From: Sclerotinia nivalis
Taxonomy: Eukaryota > Ascomycota > Leotiomycetes > Helotiales > Sclerotiniaceae
Length of the DNA: 64,000 nucleotides
NCBI GenBank assembly: GCA_029531795.1
Contig: JAPEIS010000014.1
Coordinates: 1,364,001-1,428,000 of the forward strand
Direction of reading: 5' to 3'
Positions 24,903-35,322 of the stretch are shown piece by piece. The notes below the pieces were generated by a model. It was not told the origin of the DNA, did not search any database, and was given only the letters and a program-made list of their open reading frames with translations. The position numbers and the translations under genes were made by a program. The stretch's first letter is position 1. The number at the start of each line of letters is the position of its first letter.

Positions 24903-26106
24903 ATGATTAATTTATTCTTGATCCGCAGACCAAAGTTGTGGCACAAGTATGATTGTGATGACAATTGAGGTCAACATCGGCATTTGCTTTTCTTTTCTTA
25001 TCTCGCAGTGTACGCATTTTTTTACTCCTCTGTTGTTCCGCAGTCAAATGCTCTGCCGCTTCTGAAGATCAATACCCCGTCTATTCAATATTCAAATCAC
25101 CACTTTAAGTACCTACTGTCTCAATGCCTACATCATCTTCTCCTCCTTCGTCTATCAAATTTTACAATTATCTCATCTTACAAGCGGAATAAAATATGCA
25201 TCCGGATGAACGTCCCTTTTCAGGACTTGGCAGCCAATCTTCAGCCGGATATACCACGAGTTGCTCGAGGTGGCTCCGGAGATGGTAGTGTTCGAAGGAA
25301 AATATGGCAAGGGATAGGATCCGGCGAGCTGTCGATCTATGGACATTCGTCATCTGCAGCTTGACCCCGGAATTGATATTATTTCCTAATCGATATTCTA
25401 TCCTCTAGTCTGGATTCATATACTATAAAAGATATATTAAATATCTATTCTTCAATATACTAGTTGGTATTTTTCTATAACTTTACAAGAGTCCTTGAGT
25501 TTTACCAAATTAAAGTTTCTTTTCATTTTTCTAGATTTTTATTATAAATAAATTAAGAATATGTAGAGTAAGAAAACCAAACATCTATCTAGTAAAATAT
25601 TTGTTAACAGTATTATAAGTTATAGAGAAGTCTCTAAGTTCCTATTCACGAAAATGGACTTGATGAAATTCTACTAAGTTCTTGGTGTTAGTATAGTTCC
25701 CGATTTGGGTAGTGGTTTCAGTGTCTCAGCGCCTTCAACTACTCCCCGCCTGAACATCCTACAAGTACAATATATTACATCGCACAGTGTTCCACGACAT
25801 CCAAAATGCAGTAGCCATTTCACAGCTCGTGTCCCAGCACTGATGGCGTTCTGTTATACTAGATTCTATATGCAAACTTTCTCTAAAAAGGTTAGTAGCC
25901 TTTTGGTCTCAGATCATGCTTCCTCGCCTAGGGGCAATCCCAAAAGTTATGATTCTCCTCCTCTAATATATGTGTCTCTATTGTTAGAGCCGCCTTTTCT
26001 CTCTTTCAAGTTCCATCAAAGACCATTCATTATATTATCTATCTACCCTTCAGGACTATCAACACTAGAAACTCCATATTCGATTGGTACTATTCATTCT
26101 TTTCAA
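24903..26106. other. Intergenic region with AT-rich island
   Basis: 1.2 kb. From about 25380 to 25700 the sequence is strongly AT-rich (TATTAAATATC, TTATAAATAAATTAAG), unlike neighbouring DNA. This marks the left edge of the accessory block. A reading frame open from 25705 runs into the first hydroxylase, but its product has no homologous look and is treated as 5' leader. Confidence 0.45.
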
Positions 26107-27307
26107 ATGGCGAACATCACAGATACTTCGTCCTCTCCCCCTGTGCCATCATGCACTATATACCCTCGTCCATCTCTGATACACGGGGTGTCGGATCATA
26201 CCCTCGGTGTGATACTGCCAACATTGGTTTACATTGCTGGAAGTTTAGTCTTTTATGCCTTCAACAAGTTTGAACTATTCAGCAATTACCGCATCCATCC
26301 ACCGAAAGAGGAACTACATCGAAATCGCGTTTCAAGACTGGATTGTCTTCTGAATGTCATGCGTTATCATGTGATACAGATTTCGATAGGACTGCTACTC
26401 ACTTATACCAAGGAGGCGGAGCTTGTTGAAATGGGGAACTGCGAGATATATCAATGGGCGCGGCTGGTGAGAAAGTCTTTTGCGGTCATTCCTTGGGCAT
26501 TGACGCTTCTCGGCCTGAATGTTCAAGGACTTATATCAACATCTCGCAAAACACCTTTGTTTTCGCATATTTTGGCAACTAGCCATGATATATTATCAAG
26601 TCCTACCTTTACTGCTATAGAGTGGAACTTGGCGCGCATCATAGTTTCTTTCGTAATACCAGCGGTACAGTTCACGATGTATCTCGCAGTTGTGGATACA
26701 TGGGTTTATTTTCTACATCGTCTCTGTCATGTTAACAAGACTCTTTACCGTATGTGAATACCTTCCTAATTCGACTTATCTAATTGGAATTTCTTCTAGG
26801 GATCGTGCATGCTCAGCATCATCAACTTTACGTGCCTTATGCCTATGGAGCCGTGTACGCTCATTGGACCGAAACTATTTTCCTCGATGTCTTGAGCTTC
26901 ATCTTAGCGAACACTATTTCCGGGATATCAGTTCGTCAGGGGATGATTTTATCTTCGCTGGCGACGCTGAAGACTATTAGTGATCACTGCAATTTTGTGT
27001 TTCCCTGGGATCCTTTTGGATACATTAACGGCAACAATGCAAGATTCCACGACTTGCATCATCAGAGTTGGGGTCTCAAGGTTAGTAAAATTCCGACTCC
27101 TAGCACATGCTGTCTTTCTGAAAATGCTCTAACATGAGCCCCATCTAGCATAACTTTTCTACGTATACTGTCTTTTGGGATAGACTACTCGGAACCGAAT
27201 GGACTGATGTTCAAGGGGCGGATATGCGTTATGTTCGAACCCACGAATTAGTTAAAGCTCGCAGAAAGACAGACGATATTACTGTGGCGCACCCGAAGGC
27301 GGAGTAG
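26107..27307 (+). CDS. SUR2-like fatty acid hydroxylase (paralogue A)
   Basis: Exons 26107..26749, 26800..27080 and 27149..27307 encode 360 aa. The start at 26107 was chosen over an in-frame upstream start at 25705 because it lines up with the start of the neighbouring paralogue. Fatty-acid-hydroxylase histidine clusters are all present: YFLHRLCH, HAQHHQLYVPYAYGAVYAHW, DHCNFVFPWDPFG and FHDLHHQSWG. ELFSNYRIHPPKEELHRNRV matches the Sur2 (sphinganine C4-hydroxylase) branch. At least three hydrophobic segments place it in the ER membrane. This is an iron-dependent oxidase of sphingoid bases or a related lipid. The next gene downstream is a tandem paralogue sharing two intron positions. Whether it acts in primary sphingolipid metabolism or as a tailoring enzyme of the adjacent cluster cannot be told from sequence. 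Confidence 0.87.
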
Positions 27308-28094
27308 GGATTTATTCAGAATATCTCAGGGGCTTAATATTTCCGAGATAAAGCATCTTGTGTATCTGTCTCGGATCGTGTGTCCAATAGTCCGGGCTGC
27401 AGTCCGATTTGAACTTATCAAACTTTCAATCTTAGAAGATGCTTTAATAATGTTACGGTGTTAAATAGATTTGTTATCTGAAATAATTTCAATGTTCAAA
27501 ATGGTTTCAATATTTATAAGTCCTTCATTGTTAGACTGCAGTCCGGACTGTTGGATACACTGGTCCGACTCCCGGAAATATCGATGAGCGGATTACCTAT
27601 CCTTTGTAACTTTTCATTGATTGTATCTCCAATTTATTTCCTATACCCTTAATACTCCGGCATATACGGAAGAAATTATATTGGCGTAGCCTTGAATTGC
27701 CACACATAGCTAATTCTATCACTTGTGCCGTGTTTCCATTGCCGTGCGATATTTTATACCCCTGGTTGAGAAATGCAGCCACGAATGGATGCACATCAAT
27801 CGTCAGCTGAATCGGACAGTGCATACGATGAGTGTCACCATGAATTTCCGTTCTAGGGTCAGATCGCAAATTAATCTAAGCATCAACATAAATCAAGGTA
27901 GTGTTAATGAATGCACTTGTAATGGTTTCGATACGGACGTAGCCAGACGAGGCTCCTTAGATGTGGCTTTTCGATAGTTTTGTTATGTCATAAGATTGCA
28001 GTGTGACTTCATGCTTCCTTAAATCTTAGCTACATTTCTCCAGCGCCGAAACTTCTCTCTCAAACATTTTTCTTGGTATTATCTACCTCTCAAA
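27308..28094. other. Spacer between the two hydroxylases, contains a MITE-like element
   Basis: 787 bp without a gene. It holds the inverted-repeat element at 27371-27568 and, after it, the promoter of the second hydroxylase. Confidence 0.5.
27371..27568. mobile_element. MITE-like element with ~34-bp imperfect terminal inverted repeats
   Basis: The left end (27371-27404) and the reverse complement of the right end (27534-27568) match over about 34 bp with a few differences. Both read TCGGA, then GTGT, TCCAA, AGTCCGG and CTGCAGTC in order. The ~130 bp between them is AT-rich and non-coding. Size, structure and position between genes suggest a miniature inverted-repeat transposable element. 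No clear target-site duplication is visible. A related pair of ends occurs at 37277-37420. Confidence 0.6.
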
Positions 28095-29367
28095 ATGAAT
28101 ACTCTGATCACCAATACCTCTTCCACTACTCCCACTTATACGTTATCCTCTCAGTTTCCTCGACCACCTCTGTCCTCTCACATATCCGATTTCCACCTTT
28201 CCCTCCTCCTTCCTGTTCTTGCATACTGGTCCCTCTCTTTCTTCTGGGCTACCATCTCATATTATGACCTCTTTTCTAGCTATCGCATCCACACACCTGC
28301 TGAAATCCAGACCCGTAACCGTGCCACGGCTCGTGAAGTCCTACGCTGTATTATCTGTCAGCAGTTAATTCAGACAGCATGGGGCTTGTTCTTGGGTCAC
28401 GTGGTCCTTGGAACTCATGATATGGTTGTGGCAGAGGAATACGACATTGCTGTCTGGGTGGATAGGGTTAGAAACGGAAGTTCCTGGATAGCATGGAGCT
28501 TGAAGCTGGGGATGACGGCCTTGGGTCTTGATCTTGCGAGATCAAAAGCGTCGTTGCATCTTCCTCTTCATATTCATATCACAACTCCTGTAAGTCACCT
28601 CGTGGGAACTTGCATGTTTAACAAGTCTTTTTCAATGGCTGATACTTATCGAAGGATGGACAAATTATTGCGTGGGAGATTGTACTCGCGCAGGTGATAT
28701 ATAGGGTTCTTGCTCCGGCCGCAAGATTCGGTGTTGCGATTTTCTTCAGCGACTCCTGGCAATACTTCTGGCATCGTGCCATGCACGAGAATAAATGGAT
28801 GTACCGTATGTCTCTGAACCATCTCTTTCGATAAACTTCCACTAACTCATTCCTTTTCACCAGGAAATATCCATTCCCAACACCACCGCGTTAACGCTCC
28901 ATACGCCTTTGCTGCCTTTTATAATACCCTCACCGAAGCCTTCATTATAGATACCGTGGGAACCACACTCTCCTTCTTCTTCTCCGGACTCAGCATGCGT
29001 GAGGCTATGGTGTTTTCTACCATCAGTGTGTTAAAAGGCGTCGATGATCATTGTGGATACAAACTTCCCTGGGACCCTCTACAATGGCTGGGCGAACAAG
29101 GAACCGTGTTTCACGACATTCATCACCAAACTTGGGGCGCGGGTGTAAGTAAATTCCTTTTCTCATTCATGAATTTTGGTGATCATTTGAGTTAAATTTG
29201 GAATTGGCGCTGATTATTGAGGTCATGAGCAGACAAATTATTCGCAGGTTTATACAACGTTTTGGGATCATGTGTTGGGGACGGCAAGTAAAATGAGTCG
29301 GGAAGAGATGGAGGGACTTTATAAGAAGGGACGAGATGGGGCGGAACGGGCAAAGAAAGTCGATTGA
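28095..29367 (+). CDS. SUR2-like fatty acid hydroxylase (paralogue B)
   Basis: Exons 28095..28589, 28655..28805, 28864..29144 and 29233..29367 encode 353 aa. It carries the full Sur2-type histidine set: DSWQYFWHRAMHENKWMYRN, IHSQHHRVNAPYAFAAFYN, DDHCGYKLPWDPLQW and FHDIHHQTWG, plus DLFSSYRIHTPAEIQTRNRA near the N-terminus. Its motifs look closer to canonical sphinganine C4-hydroxylases than those of paralogue A, so this may be the ancestral-type copy. The two introns at the conserved YR-I/V-H and HHQ-WG positions match paralogue A, showing tandem duplication. The 65-nt intron at 28590-28654 is absent from paralogue A. Likely an ER-membrane, cytochrome-b5-dependent hydroxylase. Confidence 0.88.
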
Positions 29368-30156
29368 TGGTGGAATGGAAGTTGAAAGTTGAGGGAAGGT
29401 TTGGAAGTATGCACGCAGCACCGATGGAAATTCAAGTGAGGAGCTTTTCTTAGTATGGCAAGATAGCTATGGGGTGGTATAGTACTTCTGTGTCGAATAT
29501 GGATAATGCAGTATTCTAGTTTTGTATTTTAAAAATTGATTTTTCCTAGTGTACAGTAAAGATCTGGTTCATACACTCTTAATATATCTCTAAGATGCTT
29601 TAATTAGATTATACAAATGGTGATCCTTATCTCATATGTACTGCACATATCATAATGATGCGTATGCTAAACTTACACTCTGAAACCGTTATCACCTTAT
29701 AAGCTCCTTAATGCTAAACTTACCAAGCTATAATTGGAAGAGGATGGCCTGTCAAACATGACGTAGCCAGCTTATCATTCATATTTTGATGAATGGGCTC
29801 ATACTGCGAGTACAATTCACAAGTTCAAAATATTCCCCTATCTACCTTCGTAACCGCAGGCTAGCACAATTACCATAAGTGCATTGACGTGCAACACTGT
29901 TTGTGCAACAAATATATATAATTTTAATTAGACACCGAAATTACAATTTAAGACTTTTTGGTGTGTCTTGTGCAAAAGAAAGCTTAGTTACATTGATCCA
30001 AGAAACAACAAAAATTAATGAATGTGAGATATGTATATGACAGCAATTTGGAAAGAAAATGCAGAAAGGTCCATATAGCAAACCAAATAGCTGACGAGTC
30101 GAGAAGATCAAATATTGTCCAGAAAGCCTAGTCTTTTATCACAGTCTATTCCAGGT
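29368..30156. other. AT-rich intergenic region
   Basis: 789 bp between convergent genes. It is AT-rich, especially 29520-29960, and no gene or repeat is recognised. Confidence 0.4.
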
Positions 30157-32035
30157 TCACGGTTGCGCTTTTGACTCCTTTCGAAATAGCCGCCCGCCAG
30201 TGAAAAATAGCTATTAATTGTATCGTCAGTAAAACTTTCTCGAAGCGGCATAGATAAAATTGGACAGATCTAGGGCAAAGCAGGAGGAAGAAGCTCTGTA
30301 CTTACACATGGAATTGCCCCAGTGAGTGAAAATATACCCATAGCTAGACTCATAGTCTTCCACCCATATTGTGTAATCAACGCGCCGGCAAATACTGGGC
30401 CAAATATGGTAGCAGCAGCCATAGAACAATTGAAGAGGGCGTAAGCCTGGCCATAAGCCCCGCCAGGACCGAATTTGCCTGGATTTTCGATCCCGATTTC
30501 TCCAACGACTAGAGAAAGATCGGCGGCAACGGGTGCTACGATAAGAATGAGTGTACAACCTAGAAATCAGATGTTAGCGGGTGATCAGAGGCTAGTGTAA
30601 GGAAAATTTGAGTCAATTGATTCTCATACCGCATATAAACAATAGGACGCATAGCAGAATTTTCTGCTCCGTAGTGTCATTCTCGACAAGTCGCAAAAGT
30701 ATCAATGGCACTGCTGTCAAAGTACATCCAACAACAGCAATCCAACGAGGACCTAGATGGTCGGAGAGTGTACCGACGAGTGGGCCTGCAAGTCCGGGGA
30801 CGGCTAAACACAGAAATATGAGCCCGGCTGCAAGGGAATTCCAATGGAAGGTTTCCTTGACGAACAATGCGAGAACGCTGTCAAATGTAGCGAGAATCGA
30901 AACGTTAACAAAGATGCCGTATATGGCGGCACCAACTCGTGGCGAACCGAGCAAGGTAACGACGGGTGGAAGGGTCCAGGCTTTGGAGTCTTGGTTGCTG
31001 TTTTGAATCGTCTTTGGGAGAAGAGCGCTAGATTCATCGTAGTTGGGTATACCAAATCCAGGAGGTGTAGGATTCGGAGTATTCGAAGACTCACTCCAGC
31101 TGTTAATGCTCTCTGGGCTGTTACTTTGAGCCTCATGTTCGGCAGGGGAGGTATGAACGTTTCCGTTGCCATCAACAGTGGTCACTATTAGATTACTTCC
31201 CCGGTATCTTTCGGCTGTTCGTTTCTCGATCATCAACATGCGCAGTAGGATATCAATAACGATGAGTCCAGCAGCCATACCAAACACAGCCATATAACCG
31301 GCCTTGTCATAGACGATACCCCCAAGCAAAGGTGAGATAATGAGACCGACACTGGAACATGATAAAGCTGTGCCCATCCACTGTCCAATATTTTCACTTC
31401 CAACAGTATCGACCAACAGTGCGAGCCCAACGGTGTATACAATCGCAGCCGAGAATCCTTGGAACATTCTGCTAACGACAAGAAGCCATGCTCTCTTCGC
31501 CAATCCAAAAAGAAGAGTTGCAGCCGCTAGGATGAATAACCCAACGAAGTAAGTAATGGATCTATCGGCAGTATGATCTGCGAGCCATCCACAAATTGGA
31601 GACCCGATGATAATAGCAGCACCGAAGACAGCGAATATGAAAGACGTCCACCATTGGACTATTTTTGTTCAGTGAATGGTCAAGTCTCGACATTTTCCAC
31701 GTACCTTCTTCTTCCGGCACACCCGATCGCTCTTGTAGACTGAATGGAAGAACGGGAACCACCTGTTTATTGTTAATATAACACCCAGTATAGCTTCAGC
31801 CACTCGCTTTTTCGAATTATATGTATAGATGGTATAAACGGGATGCTTACAACACCATAAAGGAAGGCATCCTAAGCCACGTTAGATAGATACCGGAGAA
31901 AAGATCATTTGACGAGCTTACAGTGAATATGGCACAGCACACCGTGGTGAGAATGAACCAGTCAGAGGATCGATATTCTAGGAGCCATGGAAGCTTTTGA
32001 GACTTCGAACTTGCTCTCTCGATGTCGGCTGTCAT
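30157..32035 (-). CDS. MFS drug:H+ antiporter-like transporter (12-TM)
   Basis: Six exons on the minus strand, 32035..31922, 31871..31851, 31762..31705, 31658..30630, 30559..30306 and 30210..30157, encode 509 aa. The second exon is only 21 nt (DAFLYGV). It is needed to keep the frame and completes the first membrane helix, ILTTVCCAIFTDAFLYGVVV. MFS signatures include the loop 2-3 motif ICGWLADHTADRS and a second-half equivalent, GPLVGTLSDHLGPRW. A large polar central loop (residues ~250-310, SPESINSWSESSNTPNPTPP) separates two six-helix halves. The N-terminal pattern and PVLPFSLQERSGV fit the DHA1/vesicular-amine-like subfamily of fungal exporters. It lies divergent to the ADH gene and may export the product of the local cluster. 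Confidence 0.9.
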
Positions 32036-32782
32036 CTTCCCGAATTTCCGGTTCCAAAGAGTGTCGTTTGATGGAATGATCCAGTATCAACAGTTAAAGA
32101 AACAAATTGCCAAGGTCGAAAGTGGCCAACATTTTCTCACAAGTAGAAATAGACACGTTTGCTTCAAACTTACATCATCACATCTATTTCCAAACCAATC
32201 ATCTTGATCTCGGCCTCACATCTTGGCTCAATTCACTTGCCTCTTTCATTCGCGCCTTTTCAGCTCACCCACTAGCTCGGGCTGATGATCTAACGAAGTA
32301 TATTATAATGAAACATGGTCCCCATGGATAAAAACCTAAGCGATATCTGGTGGAACCTTCTGATCTATTTGTATGATCGGTGACAGTGTTCATGGCTTAA
32401 TTGATTTAAGGTAGGAGGCTTCGCTTGGTTGAATTGTGCGCGAATTCTGCTGCTACTTGCAGCATTGGCACCTATTTAATGCAGCGCACACAGGAAATAA
32501 ACACAAGACACAGACGAAATTATCAATCGTGGGGTATGGCTTGTCACCATACCATTGCTTACTTGGGATAATCATTAGTCTTGTACAACCAAATGAGTGA
32601 CTTACATGAGCCGCTCGGTACAAGTGACAAATTTGGGAACACCGACATTCTGATGTCCCATTTAAGTATATCGATAAAGTAGCATTATTTCTTGCCTGGC
32701 TATCTCTTCGGTCGCATTTTTCACGATACTCGACCATTGAGCGCAAATATCACCTGAAAACAAATCCGCAAATCAGACAAAT
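32036..32782. promoter_or_regulatory. Bidirectional promoter region, MFS transporter / ADH
   Basis: 747 bp separate the two divergent starts. This arrangement is common inside fungal biosynthetic clusters and allows co-regulation. No specific factor site is called. Confidence 0.45.
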
Positions 32783-33968
32783 ATGGGAGACCAAACGATC
32801 AGTTCTGACCTTACTTTCAAAGGATGGATGGCGTGTGACAAAAACGCCATAACCGATGGGTTAAAGCTAGCACCTTTCCAACCGAAGAAATGGGAAGAGA
32901 CCGACATAGATGTTAAAGTTACTCACTGTGGTCTCTGCGCAAGTGATATGCATACTCTGCGAAGTGGATGGGTAAGAAATTCTACCCCTACTTTGATTAA
33001 ATCTCACATTTCCTCGACTAGGGACCTACCAATTATCCATGCTGTACCGGGCATGAGACTGTGGGAGAGGTAATCCGAGTAGGGAAAGCAGTCGAGCGAG
33101 ACATTGCGTTGGTCTATCCTTCAAACACATGGAATTCTGTCCGCTAACAGAGAACAGGATTGGTGACCGGATAGGAATTGGCCCGATAATTCACTTCTGT
33201 GCCCAGAAAGATTGCCCGGAATGTAGCCAAGGGATGCCAAACTACTGTCCACGGAAAGTCGCTGCATATGATAGTTATCTCCCCGATGGCAGCAAGACCT
33301 TCGGTGGTTTTGCAAATTACTGTCGAGTTCCGGGTGCCGCTGCCATTCGTATCCCCCAGGCACTAAGCAGCGCAGCAGCGGCACCGTTGCTATGTGCTGG
33401 CATTACCACCTTCGTTCCATTAGCGGAACACAAAGGGGAAGGAAAGCGAGTTGGAATAATTGGTATTGGAGGTTTGGGGCACTTTTCAATCATGTTTGCA
33501 AGGGCCTTGAAGTTTCAGCATGTTGTTGCAATTTCACGAAGTGAGAGCAAGCGTGACGACGCAATCAAGCTGGGTGCAGGAAGTTACATAGCCACTGAAG
33601 AAGAAACAGGCTGGGCAGAGAAGCACGCAAAGTCGCTCGACGTGATTATTTGTACTGTGTCATCCGCTGACATGCCACTAAACAAATATCTGGGTTTGCT
33701 AAGGACAGGAGGACATTTCTGCCAAGTTGGTTTGCCAGACGATCCTATGCCGCCGCTTGAAATATTTGGGCTGGTTGAGCGGAAGATCTCAATTCATTTC
33801 AATGATATAGGCTCAGTCAAGGAGACAGAAGAACTATTAGAATTTGTGGTGAGGGAACAGATTCAGCCATGGGTTGAGACGAGAAAGATGAGTGATGTGA
33901 ACAATGTTCTGAAGGAGATGGAAGCTGGAGACGCAAGATACCGATATGTTTTGGTAAATGATGCTTAA
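32783..33968 (+). CDS. Zinc alcohol dehydrogenase, cinnamyl-ADH/Adh6-like
   Basis: Exons 32783..32971, 33022..33107 and 33158..33968 encode 361 aa. Catalytic-zinc ligands are in THCGLCASDMH (Cys49) and CCTGHETVGEV. The structural-zinc lobe is FCAQKDCPECSQGMPNYC, with the CX4C spacing I associate with the fungal NADP-dependent CAD-like group. The Rossmann motif is GIIGIGGLGHFSIMFA. The second donor (GTTGGT at 33108) is unusual, but it restores AIGDRIGIG in frame; the intron otherwise contains a stop. The enzyme would interconvert aldehydes and alcohols, probably with NADP(H), in the cytosol. Next to an NRPS-like enzyme with a reductive release domain, it could reduce the released aldehyde. That role is inferred. 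Confidence 0.88.
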
Positions 33969-34303
33969 ATCGACTTAGAAGGCCAAGGAAGGATTGGGTA
34001 AGTCGTACAAGACGGGAAATTTTATTGCTCGTCCCTGCTGTAGAAAATGAAAAGTGTGATTAGGCAGGTTGATGGGACGGATGATTTGGTTGTCCAAGGC
34101 ATGAAGGTGGGAGGGCAAAAACATTCAATGACTTCCTTCACCGCCTGATTCTGCCATCTCCTAACATCACAATCAAACAAACTCTTTATTCATTATTTTC
34201 CAGATTGATTGACATGAAATTAGAACCTCTCCAAACCCACTTCCAGACTCGAGTAAAAACAAAAATTAATGGCCGCAGGCTATGAACATTAGAGCAAATA
34301 AAC
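33969..34303. other. Convergent 3' spacer
   Basis: 335 bp between ADH and the P5CR-type gene. Nothing beyond 3' flanks is seen. Confidence 0.4.
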
Positions 34304-35322
34304 CTATTTTCTCGCCTGAGTTCCTAATCCTTCGGCGGCTTCTTTGCACTTAATCAGAGCACCTGCCACAACAGCTCTCACATTTCCTTGTTCAAGCGCT
34401 AGTACGCCCCTGATAGTCGAGCCACCTGGAGTGGTAATGTTCTCCTTCACAGAAGCTGGATGTTCTCCAGCCAGCACCAACGCCGCACATCCTTTCATAG
34501 ATTGTGCTGCCATGAACGTAGCATCCTTTCTGGTCAGCCCCAGTGTGACAGCGCCGTCAATCAAGGCATCGAGAATAACCGCGAAGAATGCAGGAGTTGA
34601 TGCACCCAATGCTGTACACGTATCGAAATTGGAAGCGGAGATGTGTTTAACCTTGCCGATTGATTCAAATAGCCAATCAATTGCAAGTAGATGACTGGCC
34701 GACGTTGCTTCCGGGGCTTCGATGACTGTGATTGACTCACGGACAAATGAGGCGGTATTTGGCATTGCTCGAGCAATTGTGGCGGGATAATAGCTCTTAC
34801 CCCCTACAGACTGGAGTACGGATTCGATATCTGGAATTGTGACGCCCGCAAGTAGGCTAACGAGGACCTTGTCTTGTAGCTGGGATCTGATAATGGTGGT
34901 GGCTAGACAACTCCGTATATCACCGGGCTGACAAGCTAGGACTATCACATCGGCTTCGTGAAGAGGAGCACGTTGATCGCCGTGGTAGATTGCTACTTCT
35001 GTGTCAAAAGCAGAAAGTGCACATTCCAAGCGTGCAGCAGAAGGGGCGCTCCGGACACAAGCTATGAAATTGCTTGGTACATGGGAATGATCTAAATCCG
35101 GACGCCCTAAGTTGGATTTCTTGCTCTCTTCGATGCTGGTCAGTATTCCGCACAAGAGAGCAGTTCCAAGGCTACCTAAAAGATGTTAACTATCGAGTTC
35201 TAGCTCGACGCCAGTGGCATTTTTTAGAGTAGATCCGTACCACATCCCAGGATTGCTAGTGTTTTCGATGCACGAGCCCCATTATGAAAAGTCTCATTCG
35301 GGGTTTTTGGTGATTCGGACAT
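34304..35322 (-). CDS. Pyrroline-5-carboxylate reductase-type imine reductase
   Basis: Exons 35322..35241 and 35175..34304 (65-nt intron) encode 317 aa. The Rossmann glycine motif, LAILGCGSLGTALLCGIL, is split by the intron. The C-terminal dimerisation and substrate region shows RAMPNTASFVRESITVIEAP, SASNFDTCTALGASTPAFFA, KDATFMAAQSMKGCAALVL and ENITTPGGSTIRGVLALEQG, the classic P5CR signature. P5CR reduces pyrroline-5-carboxylate to proline with NAD(P)H. Relatives reduce other cyclic imines such as piperideine carboxylates. Here the gene sits between an ADH and an NRPS-like synthetase rather than with proline genes, so a pathway-specific paralogue is plausible. It could equally be the housekeeping copy, and only the rest of the genome can settle that. 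Confidence 0.88.

Noticed and set aside
25705..26106. N-terminal extension of the first SUR2-like hydroxylase
   Set aside because: The frame is open, but the paralogue next door starts at the position equivalent to 26107 and the extra 134 residues look like translated leader.
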